NCBI GenBank assembly: GCA_010014835.2
Contig: JAAAKB020167197.1
Location: 1-20,737, forward strand
Source of the DNA: Apostichopus leukothele
Taxonomy: Eukaryota; Echinodermata; Holothuroidea; Aspidochirotida; Stichopodidae
Reading direction: 5' to 3'
DNA: 20,737 nucleotides
Shown here in pieces: positions 1 to 9,832 of this stretch (position 1 is its first letter; the number at the start of each line of letters is the position of its first letter). The notes under the pieces are model-generated. The model was not told where the DNA came from, did no database searches, and saw only the letters and a list, made by a program, of their open reading frames with translations. The translations under genes were made by a program, and so were the position numbers.

Positions 1-1792
1 ATACGACTACATAGGCTACATATAGAAACACATCCTATTGCTTTAAATTCACTGCCCTCGGTGAAACTCCTATTCCATTCTGAGGCTTCGAAAATGACCT
101 TACAGGATCCATATAGAATCCTTTTAGATTTCTAGATTTAAGAGAGCTTCTCGTGGTTTCAATTAGAATACTGGTTTTCGAACCCACGATATCAGGTTGA
201 TCTTGTGCATAAGTTCCTGAAATGGGTTATTGTTAAACCATCAGCCAACCCATCACTCTTTGAGGTTTATTTACATACAGTTTGATAGTGATAACTCTGC
301 AGTCTGGATTATGATGATTAACAAGGAAAGACTGCAACCAAATTGGTTATCACAATAATTAATGGCGTCATATGGTTTGATTTGAAAAATACAGCAAATG
401 GCATTAAAATGTATCACAGATGATGTAGTGCTAGGTTGCTGACCGTGTCCGTGTACAAAACATTTTGGTTACTACTATACAGCGAATCTCGCCAGTTATG
501 AGTCGGTTTAACCCTGTTGATCGAATGAAGAATGTATATTTCAATAGAACGAGAAATATGTTACAGATGTTGCCACGGGGGGGGGGGGGGACGGTGTAGA
601 TATCTTTCTCCATATCTATGCTGAACTGTTTTGATTGATATTCTCTGATATTAAATACAAGAACTTTTTAATATAGTCCCTTTTTAATGTAACGCGACTA
701 TAAATTTAGTACGAAATATATAAAGTCTGAAGTATCGAATGTTGTAAGTGTTATTGAATTGTTGTTGAGAAACTAAATAAAGTTTCAACTGCTGCAATCC
801 ATACATTCAAGGGGCTCGTGATGTTGCATTTCCTATCAACTTCGAAACTTGATATACGGCTTCTCTCTCATTATGACGTCAAAAGAAGGTATTCTTGGAT
901 GACATGTAATGTAAGGTTTGTAGTAATCCACTCGCAGATGATCTGGTGAACACAAATCTGTTTCGCCTCTCTATTGAAGTTTTGAAACTAAAAACAGAGC
1001 CAACGAGAGGTTGAAATGTTAGTAACAGGTGAAATTAAGCTGTATACTTGTTTTGTCATTTAGCTCATTTAGATGTCCATTGAATTATTTTGTTCCTTGT
1101 TATATGCATATCGAAAACTCATTTACTAGTTTACTTATAGTTGGGAAACATTTGGAGTCAACAACGGATGTGTACTTTATTTATTAATTAACAAGTCATA
1201 TAACATCTTGGGATCGTAAACAAACCGAATTTTGTATGGTTATTTAAAAAAAAATGGAATGGATTTTCAAAAAGTTTCTTATCATATGATCAGTTATATT
1301 AAGCTCCAAACAATGTAAAACAAAACACAATAATCTGAATACTGCTTAAAAATAATACACAGGAAGGAAGAAACACTTCAGTTAATGTAGTTTTTAAAAA
1401 TATCTTGTTACAGTTACTTATTGCTACTTCACTTTAAAGGCATTTTAACTTCACAATCATCTTGATGAATAATCAAGACTAAATTTCTCTTTAATTTGCC
1501 TTGTATTAAAAAGCCATTTAATATACGAAATAGTTAATATCCTCTGCGTTTCTTTTATCTATGCATTATTCATTAGCAAGCATCGTTTACTAGCTGTTAC
1601 CATACTATATCTTTGTTAGTTAATATGAACAAATCTGCTCTGTTACATCAATGTTGATATTATAAATTTTGTAATGTTTCATGTAGTTTTCATGTTTTAC
1701 AGAACGTCGACACAGAAATGTAGAAAGGAAGACTAACGAAATTACAAAGTAAAGACGTTTCCAAAAGAATCATTCTTGTTTTCATTTTATAG
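1..1792. other. AT-rich non-coding stretch
   Basis: I see no recognisable coding segment, RNA gene or element here. All frames are cut by frequent stops, and the one short minus-strand open frame (431-613) has no recognisable domain. The stretch contains a G14 run (577-590) and an AATAAA at 776-781 with no supported gene upstream of it. CpG is sparse: I counted only nine in 1201-1920. It reads as ordinary intergenic or intronic DNA. Confidence 0.6.
577..590 (+). repeat. Homopolymer G14 run
   Basis: Fourteen consecutive G residues lie in otherwise AT-rich sequence. This is a simple repeat, prone to length variation and sequencing error. No gene is attached to it. Confidence 0.9.
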
Positions 1793-1917
1793 CTGTATTG
1801 TTCCTGTGATAGCCATTCTCATACAAATTATATCCCTTATTTTATTAAATGTTTATTCAGAAGTGTTCTGTGCCTCTGCCATGTTTGTGTTACAGTTCAT
1901 TATTGATCTGATTTCAG
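1793..1917 (+). other. Hydrophobic exon-like open segment
   Basis: A T-rich tract ending in TTTTATAG is followed by 125 open bases that end in TTTCAG|GTACAA, which could be a 3' splice site, an exon and a 5' splice site (phase 2 in, phase 1 out). The peptide is strongly hydrophobic, beginning CIVPVIAILIQIISLILL and ending FVLQFIIDLIS, so it could encode one or two membrane helices. However, T-rich DNA gives hydrophobic peptides by chance, the donor is mediocre, and no partner exon was found nearby. I do not recognise a family. It may be a chance open frame. Confidence 0.15.
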
Positions 1918-1980
1918 GTACAATACACTCGATACTATCTCCCTCATCTACACTAACCTATAGGCCTATCTGAATAAAAA

Positions 1981-2700
1981 CTAATAATCTTCAGGGTAAT
2001 ATAGCTACAAGCCACGCCCACATTTTTGCCAATCAAATCGCACAAGCGTTGGTTTTTTCATTATTAACAATACTACACACAGCTTAAACGCAGCAGCTAG
2101 TGAAACGTGGATGTAAATGCGTTATTGCATTGGTAGTGTCCGTGTTGAATGCAGCGAGATACGGTGCTGTTTCATTGTGAAGTCAGTAGAATCCCCTTGA
2201 TATTTTTCTAGTGTTTTCAAACCACATCGGCAGTATAGCTCAGTCCGATATCGTTGTAGTTCGAAAGCATATATCGTATGCATTCAGTATAAGGAACGTA
2301 CCTCGAGGCTGATACAACTGTTTCCTTTAGCCTGCCAAAAAAAACGAATTTCTTCTTGGACCATCCTAATACTCCTTACAGGTAAAATTTCATTATCATA
2401 TTTCATTCGAAACATAAAATTGTTGGGCTTCATATTGGGTTTCATCTTGTTATAATTGCCACTAAATTTGAAACGTACTGACAGGAAAGGTTACTATCGC
2501 GCGGATATAGATTCCGGTACGGTAGTTGAACGTGTCTGTTTGTGACTTAAGTTGATTAGGTGCTTATATTTATCAGGAATTGAGTAAGATTTTCAATTGC
2601 AATATCAAACGCTCTATGTCGTTCGGAATTCGGTTAACTAACGTTTCTTGTTGTTAAAGCTTTGTCGTAAATTTCGTCTGCCTCAAAGACGATCAAGTGA
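1981..2700 (+). promoter_or_regulatory. CpG-denser promoter-like stretch
   Basis: By hand count there are 32 CpG dinucleotides in these 720 bases, against 9 in the 720 bases of 1201-1920. Near the left end a CACGCCC element (KLF/Sp1-like, in 2011-2020) sits just before a CCAAT box (GCCAATCA, 2028-2035), a spacing seen in animal promoters. A possible splice donor, TTACAG|GTAAAA, lies at about 2381 and could end a 5' non-coding exon. No coding exon is visible downstream on the plus strand, so the gene it might serve is unknown. Inference from composition and motifs only. Confidence 0.25.
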
Positions 2701-3529
2701 AAGCACTTAGCACATATAGCATATACCACCCAACATATTAAATTTGTTTGATTATCTTATCTCTAAATTAGTTGCGTGAGAAGCATCCCAGGTGTCAATT
2801 AGTGGTTCTTATGTAAAGGTTTGTGCTCTTGGTAAGAGTCTTTGGTATATGGCTAAAAAGCCTATATGTGTCTTGCTTGGCGATATCTTACATGCTGTCT
2901 TACAATACGGGTCTCATTTATACGTACTATGGCAGTAAAATAGTTATCAAATTAATGAAGGGTTGCAGTACCGTTTAAATTTCTTTCTGACCATCTGCAA
3001 GTTTAAAGTAACAGTTACTTTAAACTAAAATGCAACATATTACTTTTAATTAGAAAATGTTGCAGTCTTAACGTAAACCATGTGTAGTAGATTTTGTTTT
3101 GGGGAGACTTGGGCTCCATAGAAGTACAGAACACCCTTAACTTTCAATTGTTACCGAAAGAATAAGTTTAACGTTTGACACGAATACAAATGCACCTATA
3201 TGTCAAGTATGGTCAATTTTATTGTTGCAAATGTCTTTTTCTCTCATTTCCTTTGGTTGCGAACAGCATTTAGCTTAAAGAAAAAAATTGGTGTACTACT
3301 GATAAACGGGGACAACTGTTATACAACTATGATGCATTTAGAGAAAGGCTGGATCTAGAGTGAGATGCAAAATAAAATTATGTGGGAATTTAAACTTTTT
3401 TTTATAGGAAAGAATGTCGGCATGGCAGTGAAGTCAATGCGACTTACTGAGTTCTGTTAGCTTAGAAGAAGTTTTGGATAATCAGATTACTTATCGTGTC
3501 GGCTTATTTTAATCCGATTTCGTCGTAGC
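2701..3529. other. Non-coding stretch beside the PLE
   Basis: I see no gene, RNA or clear repeat boundary. The 3' untranslated part of the minus-strand Penelope-like element probably extends into the right end of this stretch, but I cannot place its terminus because no terminal repeat copy or target duplication is visible. Confidence 0.5.
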
Positions 3530-3559
3530 TGCAAAGGAATTGTTTTAATTTATCTGGCA

Positions 3560-3835
3560 TGGCAGGTCGTTTCTGAATTTTAAGCAAAACACTGCCGTGG
3601 TTTTTAGATTTAGTTCCCAGAAATTTTCTTTTCCTATTTTAGATTTGTCTGTTCAAGGATGTTTTGGTCCATGGCAATATCACTTCAATTCTCAATCGAA
3701 TGATTTGGTTGATTGAAGTGATTTGTTTCAGGTTGGTTGATTTGTTGTTTTGATCACCGATCTATGTTGAGTCATTCTCATTCTTAACAGGTTTGTACGT
3801 TGTAAATATTGCAGTGGATGAGGTAAATTACAGTT
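3560..3835 (-). pseudogene. PLE GIY-YIG endonuclease remnant
   Basis: Downstream of the RT, the minus strand reads TVIYLIHCNIYNVQ, which matches the opening of PLE GIY-YIG nucleases (normally VVYLI.C..C...YVGET). It continues as LRMRMTQHRSVIK and then, after a degraded part, ENFWELNLKTTAVF, which fits the usual C-terminal FW...L.TL.P segment. The GIY-YIG domain makes the nick that primes insertion. The central part including the second tyrosine motif is not recognisable, and the reading frame is broken. The presence of this domain places the copy among endonuclease-bearing PLEs, not the EN-lacking telomeric Athena/Coprina types. Confidence 0.8.
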
Positions 3836-4555
3836 TCAGAGAGGCAGATTATTTTCTGCCGGATTCGGAACGTGCGTGTAGTTTGGTTGCTCTGAAAGGC
3901 CCCAGTAGAATCGACAAGGAAGCACGTCGTACTATTTTATTTTTGTACATGGCGATTATCCTGTATTTTATGTTTTGTTTGCCTCGGATGAAGTGTCACC
4001 CTGGAAATGATGCCCCGAACTAAAATGTCTGGTGGGTTTCTAGGTCTCGCAATTGAAATGACAGCCGGGTGTGTGGAAATGGGATGTTTCTGGTACAATG
4101 ACGTGGATGGCAACAGCTTGGTGAGAGGTAGTTGTGCTTGTTTGTGGGTTTATTGAACAAATCTGTTTTGATTGAGACAATTTGTAGGGTCACAGTGATG
4201 TCCAGAAAGTAGACGTCATGTCTAGAAAATCATTCTGCAGTGAATTTGGTTTTGTGATGAAACGAGTTTATGTCATCAATGAAGAGTTTTAGATTTGCCT
4301 CACCAGGGATCCATGTCATGGAGATAGGCTATCTTCAAATGAAACGTAAGCACGTGTGTGGTTTCAAGTTTTGTCGAGACAGAAATGTTCTTCTGGAGTT
4401 TCCTCATAAAGATATTGGCAAAAAGAGAAGCCATTTTGGTACCCATTGCGGTGCCATGAATCTGGAGGTATAGTGTTTGTTGCCAAATACCAGATTGTTT
4501 CTAGTCAAAATAAGTTTTACCACCTTTCGGTTTGAAAGCGTTTGTGCAGGCCGAA

Positions 4556-4599
4556 ATGCCTTCTTCGTTAGGAATATTGGTGTATAACGAAGAAGGCAT
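4556..4599. repeat. Perfect 15-bp inverted repeat inside the PLE
   Basis: ATGCCTTCTTCGTTA (4556-4570) and its exact reverse complement (4585-4599) flank a 14-base loop. The hairpin falls on the RT motif A coding segment of the dead element. A palindrome this exact in decayed coding DNA suggests a template-switch (quasipalindrome correction) event; chance is possible but less likely. Confidence 0.9.
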
Positions 4600-4687
4600 C
4601 CAAGGTTACTAACAGAATAGAAAGGTGAATATAGTTTTTATTTCCCCAGTTTTCCGGATAAAATCCGTAGTGTCCTGAACATAGGAC

Positions 4688-4707
4688 GGGAGGGAGGGGG
4701 GGGGGGG
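4688..4707 (+). repeat. G-tract with quadruplex potential
   Basis: GGG-A-GGG-A-G12: four or more G-tracts with one-base loops on the plus strand, within the strand opposite the PLE coding sense. It could fold as a G-quadruplex. It is probably a mononucleotide expansion that occurred after insertion. Confidence 0.8.
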
Positions 4708-4899
4708 CCGAAACAAGAGATTGGATGACAAGATTCACGAATTTGGATTTCATTTTGTCAGTGACCGTTCCATTACCAGAGATTATGGGCCTCCCAGGAT
4801 TGCCTTCCTTCTGAATTTTGGGCAGAAAATAGAAGCGACCAGGTTAAGGGTCGTTTTCAAGGCCGGGTGTTTTTGGTCTAACTAGAATCAATTTGCTGG

Positions 4900-5560
4900 T
4901 TCAGCTCGTGAATGGTTTTGCGACAAATACTTATTTGAACAGCCATTTATTTAAGCCAAGCCTTCTTAAGAATGCCTTTTCAATTGGAAAGGCTGTCGCT
5001 ACCAGAGAAGGATAAACCGGCAGCACGGACGTTGATTTTTAAGTCCTTTTGATACCGTTTTCTTTCTACGGTATATTCTGTAGTTCACGGAAAAGCGATG
5101 TCGATCCCTAACCCGTTTTACGTAAAGGCGTCGAAGAGTTTTCAAAGGTGCTCTTGATTTTTGAAGCATAGTTGGATGAGATGAGATACATTCAGAACCC
5201 ATATTTAAATTAAGGAAGCTCACAACCAATCGGTCATAGAAAATAAGGGGCCTTAATGTGACATTAGTAATTAAACCGGTAATGTGGCATGGCGTTGTTC
5301 TCCTTAAGAAACATACCATAACACTTCAACTCCCAACGTGTAAAATACTGGGTCCCTGTAGTCAATGAATTTGTCGTCCTTGAGATCAATCAGCTTGTTC
5401 CTTGGAGACTGTATTTCTCGCGTCTGTGATTTCTAAGGACTAATTTTGGCATGTGTTATGTTGCGGATGAGTTATGTTTTGATGGAAAGAAATCCAGGCT
5501 ACCTCTGATTCTGTTTTTTCTTCTTCTATATAAGGTTAATTCAAATCCAAAGCCCAACAC
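4900..5560 (-). pseudogene. Probable N-terminal region of the PLE
   Basis: This is the place where the PLE N-terminal domain should lie, directly upstream of the RT in minus-strand sense. It has one longer open frame (4999-5319, 106 codons, basic, with several RR/KK pairs). Further upstream a charged amphipathic run, SDRELNKLTNDLE, can be read. N-termini of this family are poorly conserved, so assignment rests on position more than on similarity. The host-element junction could be anywhere between about 5330 and 5650. Confidence 0.45.
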
Positions 5561-6719
5561 CCTTGTTCATTTCTAAGTCGTTTGTCAGCTTATTGAGCTC
5601 CCTGTCTGAATTTAGGGAGAAATTTACTCATCCCTTGCAGACTGCTCTGTTTTTTACATTACAATATGAAGTTTGTAGTTGTACACATCTATATAGTCTG
5701 GTACACACAGTACTGCGTAATAATGTCGAAAGCTTGTATTACTTATAGGCATATATACAGAATGATATCAGATAATAACCAGTAAAGTTGTATCTTTGTC
5801 AATGCAGTAGCCTCGCATTGCCATTTGTACTTCCCTGGTACCTGTTAATATTCTTGTCCCAGTGCCTAATTCAGCAAACAACAAAATTTCATAGGTTTAA
5901 TGAACATTTGTTATATAAGAAAGTACGTTCCCGTTTTCGAGTCAGTGATTTTGAATTTTTCTATGAACACAGAAGAGAAAACGCACTGGATGCACGTTCG
6001 TTCGAAACTTGATCCGACCTTCCTCTGCATAAGTATAAATTTTATATGAGATCTACAGAGTATCCATCGTTACAAAAGAGACTTAAATTATATGACGAAC
6101 ACTATGGAGACTTTGTAAATGTACAAGGCTTTCCATCGATAAATTAGGGAACTTGTGTCAAGATACCTAGATCTGCTTACACAATTATTCAGTTTACCGT
6201 CTCAAATGATTACAGTTTCGTGATATGACATATTTCCCTAACAAGATACAGAAAAAACAAATCCCCAGTAGCCTAATGGTTCTTGACAGTGAGAAGATGG
6301 GGAATAACTGTTGTCGACAATTTCTAGCATGTAAAATATAGGTATCCTATAGTATGAAGTTCGGAAGGCGTTGCATGTTTCGCTTAACCAAGAGACCTCG
6401 GGGACGTTTATGTCATCTTTCACGGCAAATGGTCTGTCTACTATAATTCAAATCTCGATATCAGACCTTCTGAAGATGTTCGCTTTCAACCTCAACAAGG
6501 TCGTCAAAGTATTACCGTTTGTTATTGGCTTTTACTTGTGACCATGAAGCGATACATGAGATTGAATTATTCATTCCGCTATATTCCGTCCTCTAACTCA
6601 GTAATACAAAAGTGGGTTGCTTTAAGTAAGTCTGCTGATTTTTCTGTATGTCAGTAGAAGAATAGCTGAAGGTTACTGTATGTGTATAGACGTCAGCAGG
6701 ACTATAGTTTAAGGCAAAA
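5561..6719. other. Non-coding stretch
   Basis: Open frames of 60-75 codons occur on both strands (for example plus 5788-6012 and minus 6238-6423), but none has a recognisable domain, a start context or flanking splice sites that I trust. The left edge may contain the last PLE remnants. No RNA gene or repeat was seen. Confidence 0.5.
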
Positions 6720-7080
6720 CTAGGGCTCATTTAAAGGTTGTGACTGACAGGTGGCCTAGTATGGAGCATAACATTTCCATAAAATTTCCAGGGCATATAC
6801 CAAGCCCCTCCACAGCCCAACGTGAATAAGGCAGGACCTGAGTTGGACGGGCAGCAACAATGTAAAGAGTGGCATAAACAAGTTATTGAGGGGTTCAACA
6901 CTCGTGTTTTGTTACTTCATAACACGTGGTGGCACAGATAGTTGGGTGGGTGGGTTAGATAGTCCGCACGGCTGGGGTGGGGCGGCACGGTCCACATGTG
7001 GCGGCCTGGCTATGGTCCTTGAACAAGGTCAATTGCTTACATCGCATTATGCATGACGTTAACGAAGAGTGGCGCACTGC
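6720..7080. other. GC-rich island of unknown nature
   Basis: This segment is clearly richer in G and C than its flanks, especially 6900-7020, where GGGTGGGTGGG (within 6940-6955) and GGGGTGGGGCGG (within 6973-6987) occur. No convincing protein is readable on either strand and no terminal inverted repeat or tRNA promoter boxes were found. It could be an inserted repeat of foreign composition, a regulatory GC island, or an old gene fragment. Confidence 0.35.
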
Positions 7081-8431
7081 ATGAGCCATAGACGAAATAA
7101 ATACCGTAATCATATAATAACAGAGTGTTATATATAGTTAAATAGCTACCCTATATGAGAACAACTGTATGTAATGACCAACTCAAATCAATCACTATCA
7201 AATATATTAACACATATATAATGTATGATTTATTTTGCGGGAGGAGGAGGGGGTGGAGATAAATCTAAATTCCTGGCAATAATTCTTTAATTTATTATAG
7301 AACGAGATAATCTCTTCAAAGAGTGCAGGAATAGTTTTAATGAATCCACGTATACGCGTCATCTATATATTGCATACGGCAGTTAGGGTCTATTGGCCTA
7401 TGTCGTGTGGATTGATAAGTGCATTGCAGTCTGTTAGCAAGTCGCTCTGATGTTATTAAAGCTTGATAATGTTTGCCGATTATGACTCACTCTCGAGACA
7501 ATCACAAGCGCTGAACTTGAGCGAGTTTGACTAGCTATTATTAATGAGCTAAATTATTAAGATTGCTCATAAAATCTCCAATATATATGTACTCAGAGCC
7601 AGACAAGACAGTAGTAAATACTGTTTACAATGACATATATTGCCGCCACTCACTGTTGCGCGGTACTCACTTTGATACTTAATAAAACATGCAAAAATAC
7701 AAATCTCATAATCTCATAAAGTTTGTAGTACTTGCTTAATATCACAATCTGAATACAAGACGATGAAATTCAATTTTCATATGTAAGCTGAGTCAGAATA
7801 TATCATATAATTCGAATAATATTAATATATTACATTACCATAGTGAATCAATAGCGTTTATACTACTACAATATCACTATGATAATTTTGCTTAATGTTG
7901 ATTGTCCTAAAAAGAATAAATCGCCCAACAACTGAAAAGGGAGGGAAAAAACTTATTTACAAATTTGCATTAGATGCATCCACATCAACGTTTAAAGCTT
8001 TATGTTATACTATCGCATATCTTATATTACATGCTTTGGGATAAGGGTTTGAGGTTTTATCACAGGCTAGGTTAACGATTCCCTCAATCCTGAGCGTTCA
8101 TAGATCGTCGAAACCACTCAAAGTGTAAACCTGGAGATTTCAGGTAACAAGAAAGTGGAGATTCGTGTCCGAAACCTGACGATTTTACAAATCCATCGTT
8201 CCAACATTTATTAAACGAAAAATAAGCACAAGTCTATGTAATTCAGCTTTGCTTTGTTTTACTGGTTCAAGATGTGTTCACGTGAGATTTAAAGATAACA
8301 TGCACTGAGATGCGACCGTTAGTTTAATACGGTGAGACTTGGCAGGTATATTGGAAGACATGACCTTTTCGATAAAAACAACAACCTTGGATTACAATCA
8401 AAAGAAGTCAACTTCGTGGCGCTACAGCTGG
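7081..8431. other. AT-rich non-coding stretch
   Basis: Nothing coding is visible; there are frequent stops in every frame, many TATA/ATAT runs, and one purine-rich patch (GGGAGGAGGAGGGGG, about 7239-7253). No recognisable element. Confidence 0.6.
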
Positions 8432-8505
8432 GCATAGGTACTTAGGAAGTGCTTTGTCATATAAGTGGTCACATCGCACCCCCTCCCACTTCCCGTACCC
8501 TATGC
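8432..8505. repeat. Imperfect inverted repeat, hairpin-forming
   Basis: The left arm 8432-8451 begins GCATAGG-TAC and ends GGAAGTG. The right arm 8487-8505 is its reverse complement apart from small bulges: 17 paired bases in three blocks (GCATAGG, TAC, GGAAGTG), with a 35-base loop. The transcript could fold into a stem of about 20 bp. It is too short for an obvious MITE, and no target duplication is visible. Confidence 0.6.
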
Positions 8506-9496
8506 TTCATGTTTACTACTTTATTTTATGCTATACACATATGCCTACATCTTTATCTTTTCTTATCTAAGTAATTATTGTTCCAAACATTTTCGCAATA
8601 GATAAAAACAAAATCAAACCTTATAACATCTGTTATCTACTCAGAAAGGAAATAGACGTGCAGTTATGTCCACTTTTTAATAATTTCCCCCCTAAATTCC
8701 AATGTATCAATGCGGTATCCTTGGTGATATCGAAATCATATATTATACATAAGTATACAAGTGGCTGAGACATCTTCTAGTTTAATTGCGGTTTACAAAG
8801 AAACTTATAAATATAAGGTTGTTCAAGAATGTCATTAAAAATCAATTGATTTACTTTAAGAGCCTACTATACAAGTCGCTCACCTCAAGTGATGAGTACA
8901 TACCTGTCGTGCATGTTAACTGTTATAACCTAACGCTGTACCATGACTGTACTATTGATTTATATGGGATGTCTTTGTGAATAAAGTAAACACCGATCTC
9001 CTATAAGTGGGTTCCGCAACATCTGCTGCCAAATTATGTATTTTATTACATCTGAAGAAAATTCAGGCTTTTCTTCTATTTTCGGTTCTCGGTCGCTCGG
9101 AAACAGGAAGGTACAACAGAGCAAATACGAGTTAATAATTATGCCAAGTGGAGCGTTTTGGAAAGATGTCTAGAGAAACTAGAAAGTAAGTCGCGTGGGC
9201 AACATACTAATATTATTTTCGCAGGTTTTGCCCGTAATATTTAAGAGAAAAATGACATTATTTTCATGTGTACTGACAAAGTTCGTATTCCTTTTTCATG
9301 TCAAGCTACTGTAATTATTTCAAGTTCATTTACTTTTTATCAAAACATGTAACCACACCAGACGATGAAAGTAGATTATGGAAACAGATACAAAAACGGA
9401 AGGCAGAAGATTATGTGGCTAAAACTCTGCAGCTTCATGATTGCACTTGCCGCTTAGATATGCAATACACATTTTGCACTGTAGTGGTTTGTCCAA
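8506..9496. other. Non-coding stretch with weak open frames
   Basis: A plus-strand open frame at about 9057-9243 ends near a good donor-like AGAAA|GTAAGT (about 9187). A second open frame, 9298-9510, contains CACACCAG as a possible acceptor, then DESRLWKQIQKRKAEDYVAK. The two could be exons, but acceptors are weak and no family is recognised. AATAAA at 8981-8986 overlaps the stop of a short frame and supports nothing by itself. Confidence 0.3.
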
Positions 9497-9832
9497 TCAG
9501 AAATGTCTAAGTAACATTTACCTGTTTCAATTGACGTCAACGTTAACGTTCCCGCAAAATGGAACTTTCTGTACTTAAATGTGTTTCGATTTGCGGCCTC
9601 CCTGACTGATTTTGCTTTAGTTTTAATCCGTCATTTAAAGGAAGTGCTTCCTGCACTCAGAAATACCTAAGTAACATTTCCCTGCTGGAATGATATGAAA
9701 AATAATAAAAAAGGAATATGAATTGATGTTAACGTTAATGTTCTAGCAAAGTGGAACTTTCTTTACTTAAATATCTTTCGATTTGAGGCCTCCTGACTGC
9801 TTTGACTTTAGGCTTAATCCGTCATTTAAAAG
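9497..9832 (+). repeat. Diverged direct duplication, two copies
   Basis: Copy 1 (9497-9640) and copy 2 (9657-9832) share long matching blocks in the same order: TCAGAAA..CTAAGTAACATTT, TTGA.GT.AACGTTAA.GTT, GCAAA.TGGAACTTTCT.TACTTAAAT, TTTCGATTTG.GGCCTCC and TTAATCCGTCATTTAAA. Copy 2 carries about 30 extra bases after the first block. The repeat period is 160 bases at the left end. Several differences are CG in copy 1 against TG in copy 2, consistent with methylation-driven decay. No coding content. Confidence 0.92.
9531..9550. promoter_or_regulatory. Overlapping palindromes with a CRE-like core
   Basis: TTGACGTCAA (a CRE-like perfect palindrome) overlaps AACGTTAACGTT, another perfect palindrome, inside duplication copy 1. 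In copy 2 the CRE core has become TTGATGTTAA. Palindromic CRE sites bind CREB/ATF bZIP dimers in animals. Whether this one is used is unknown. Confidence 0.3.

Larger units (their letters stand above)
4230..4900 (-). pseudogene. PLE reverse transcriptase domain remnant
   Basis: This is the RT core of the element. Visible signatures are LPKIQKEGNPGRPIISGN upstream of the palm, SLYTNIPN at motif A, HGTAMGTKMAS at the motif B region, and FIDDIN at motif C, where the two aspartates are intact. The order and the LYTNIP and HGTAMGT wording are diagnostic for Penelope-like RTs, which are related to telomerase RT. The pieces sit in different frames and stops intervene. Part of the strand carries a poly-C run (G-run on the plus strand, 4696-4707) that probably grew after insertion. 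Confidence 0.9.
3530..5560 (-). mobile_element. Degenerate Penelope-like retroelement
   Basis: Read on the minus strand, the block carries the landmarks of a Penelope-like element in family order. First comes a finger/palm segment (4709-4843) with PGRFYFLPKIQKEGNPGRP and IISGNGT. Next is the motif A region SLYTNIPNEEGIS (4548-4600), then IHGTAMGTKMASLFANIF (4408-4467), the catalytic FIDD (4266-4283), the thumb-side motif NYLSPSCCHPRHCTRNIP (within 4075-4165), and a GIY-YIG-like nuclease remnant (3560-3835). PLEs copy themselves by target-primed reverse transcription; the GIY-YIG domain nicks DNA. The frame is interrupted in many places (I estimate more than half a dozen), so this copy is dead. 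The N-terminal limit (4900-5560, perhaps to about 5640) and both ends are approximate. LINE and LTR alternatives are disfavoured because the motifs and the nuclease position are PLE-specific. Confidence 0.92.

Noticed and set aside
173-185. GGTTTTCGAACCC, a possible minus-strand Pol III B box
   Set aside because: It carries an extra base relative to the consensus, and no T-arm stem or A box accompanies it. A decayed SINE cannot be excluded but is not supported.
776-781. AATAAA as the 3' end of a gene entering from the left
   Set aside because: No coding or UTR-like evidence lies upstream in 1-775; the hexamer is common in AT-rich DNA.
2236-2266. tRNA-like TAGCTCAGTCCG followed by GTTCGAAA
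   Set aside because: The A-box-like and B-box-like parts are only about 12 bases apart, no cloverleaf arms pair, and the B box is off consensus.
3793-4473. Plus-strand open frames at 3793-4023 and 4270-4473
   Set aside because: They are the antisense of the Penelope-like RT and nuclease, whose family motifs are readable only on the minus strand.
9057-9510. Possible pair of plus-strand exons (9057-9187 and part of 9298-9510)
   Set aside because: The donor at 9187 is good, but acceptors lack pyrimidine tracts, phases are not constrained, and no protein family is recognised.
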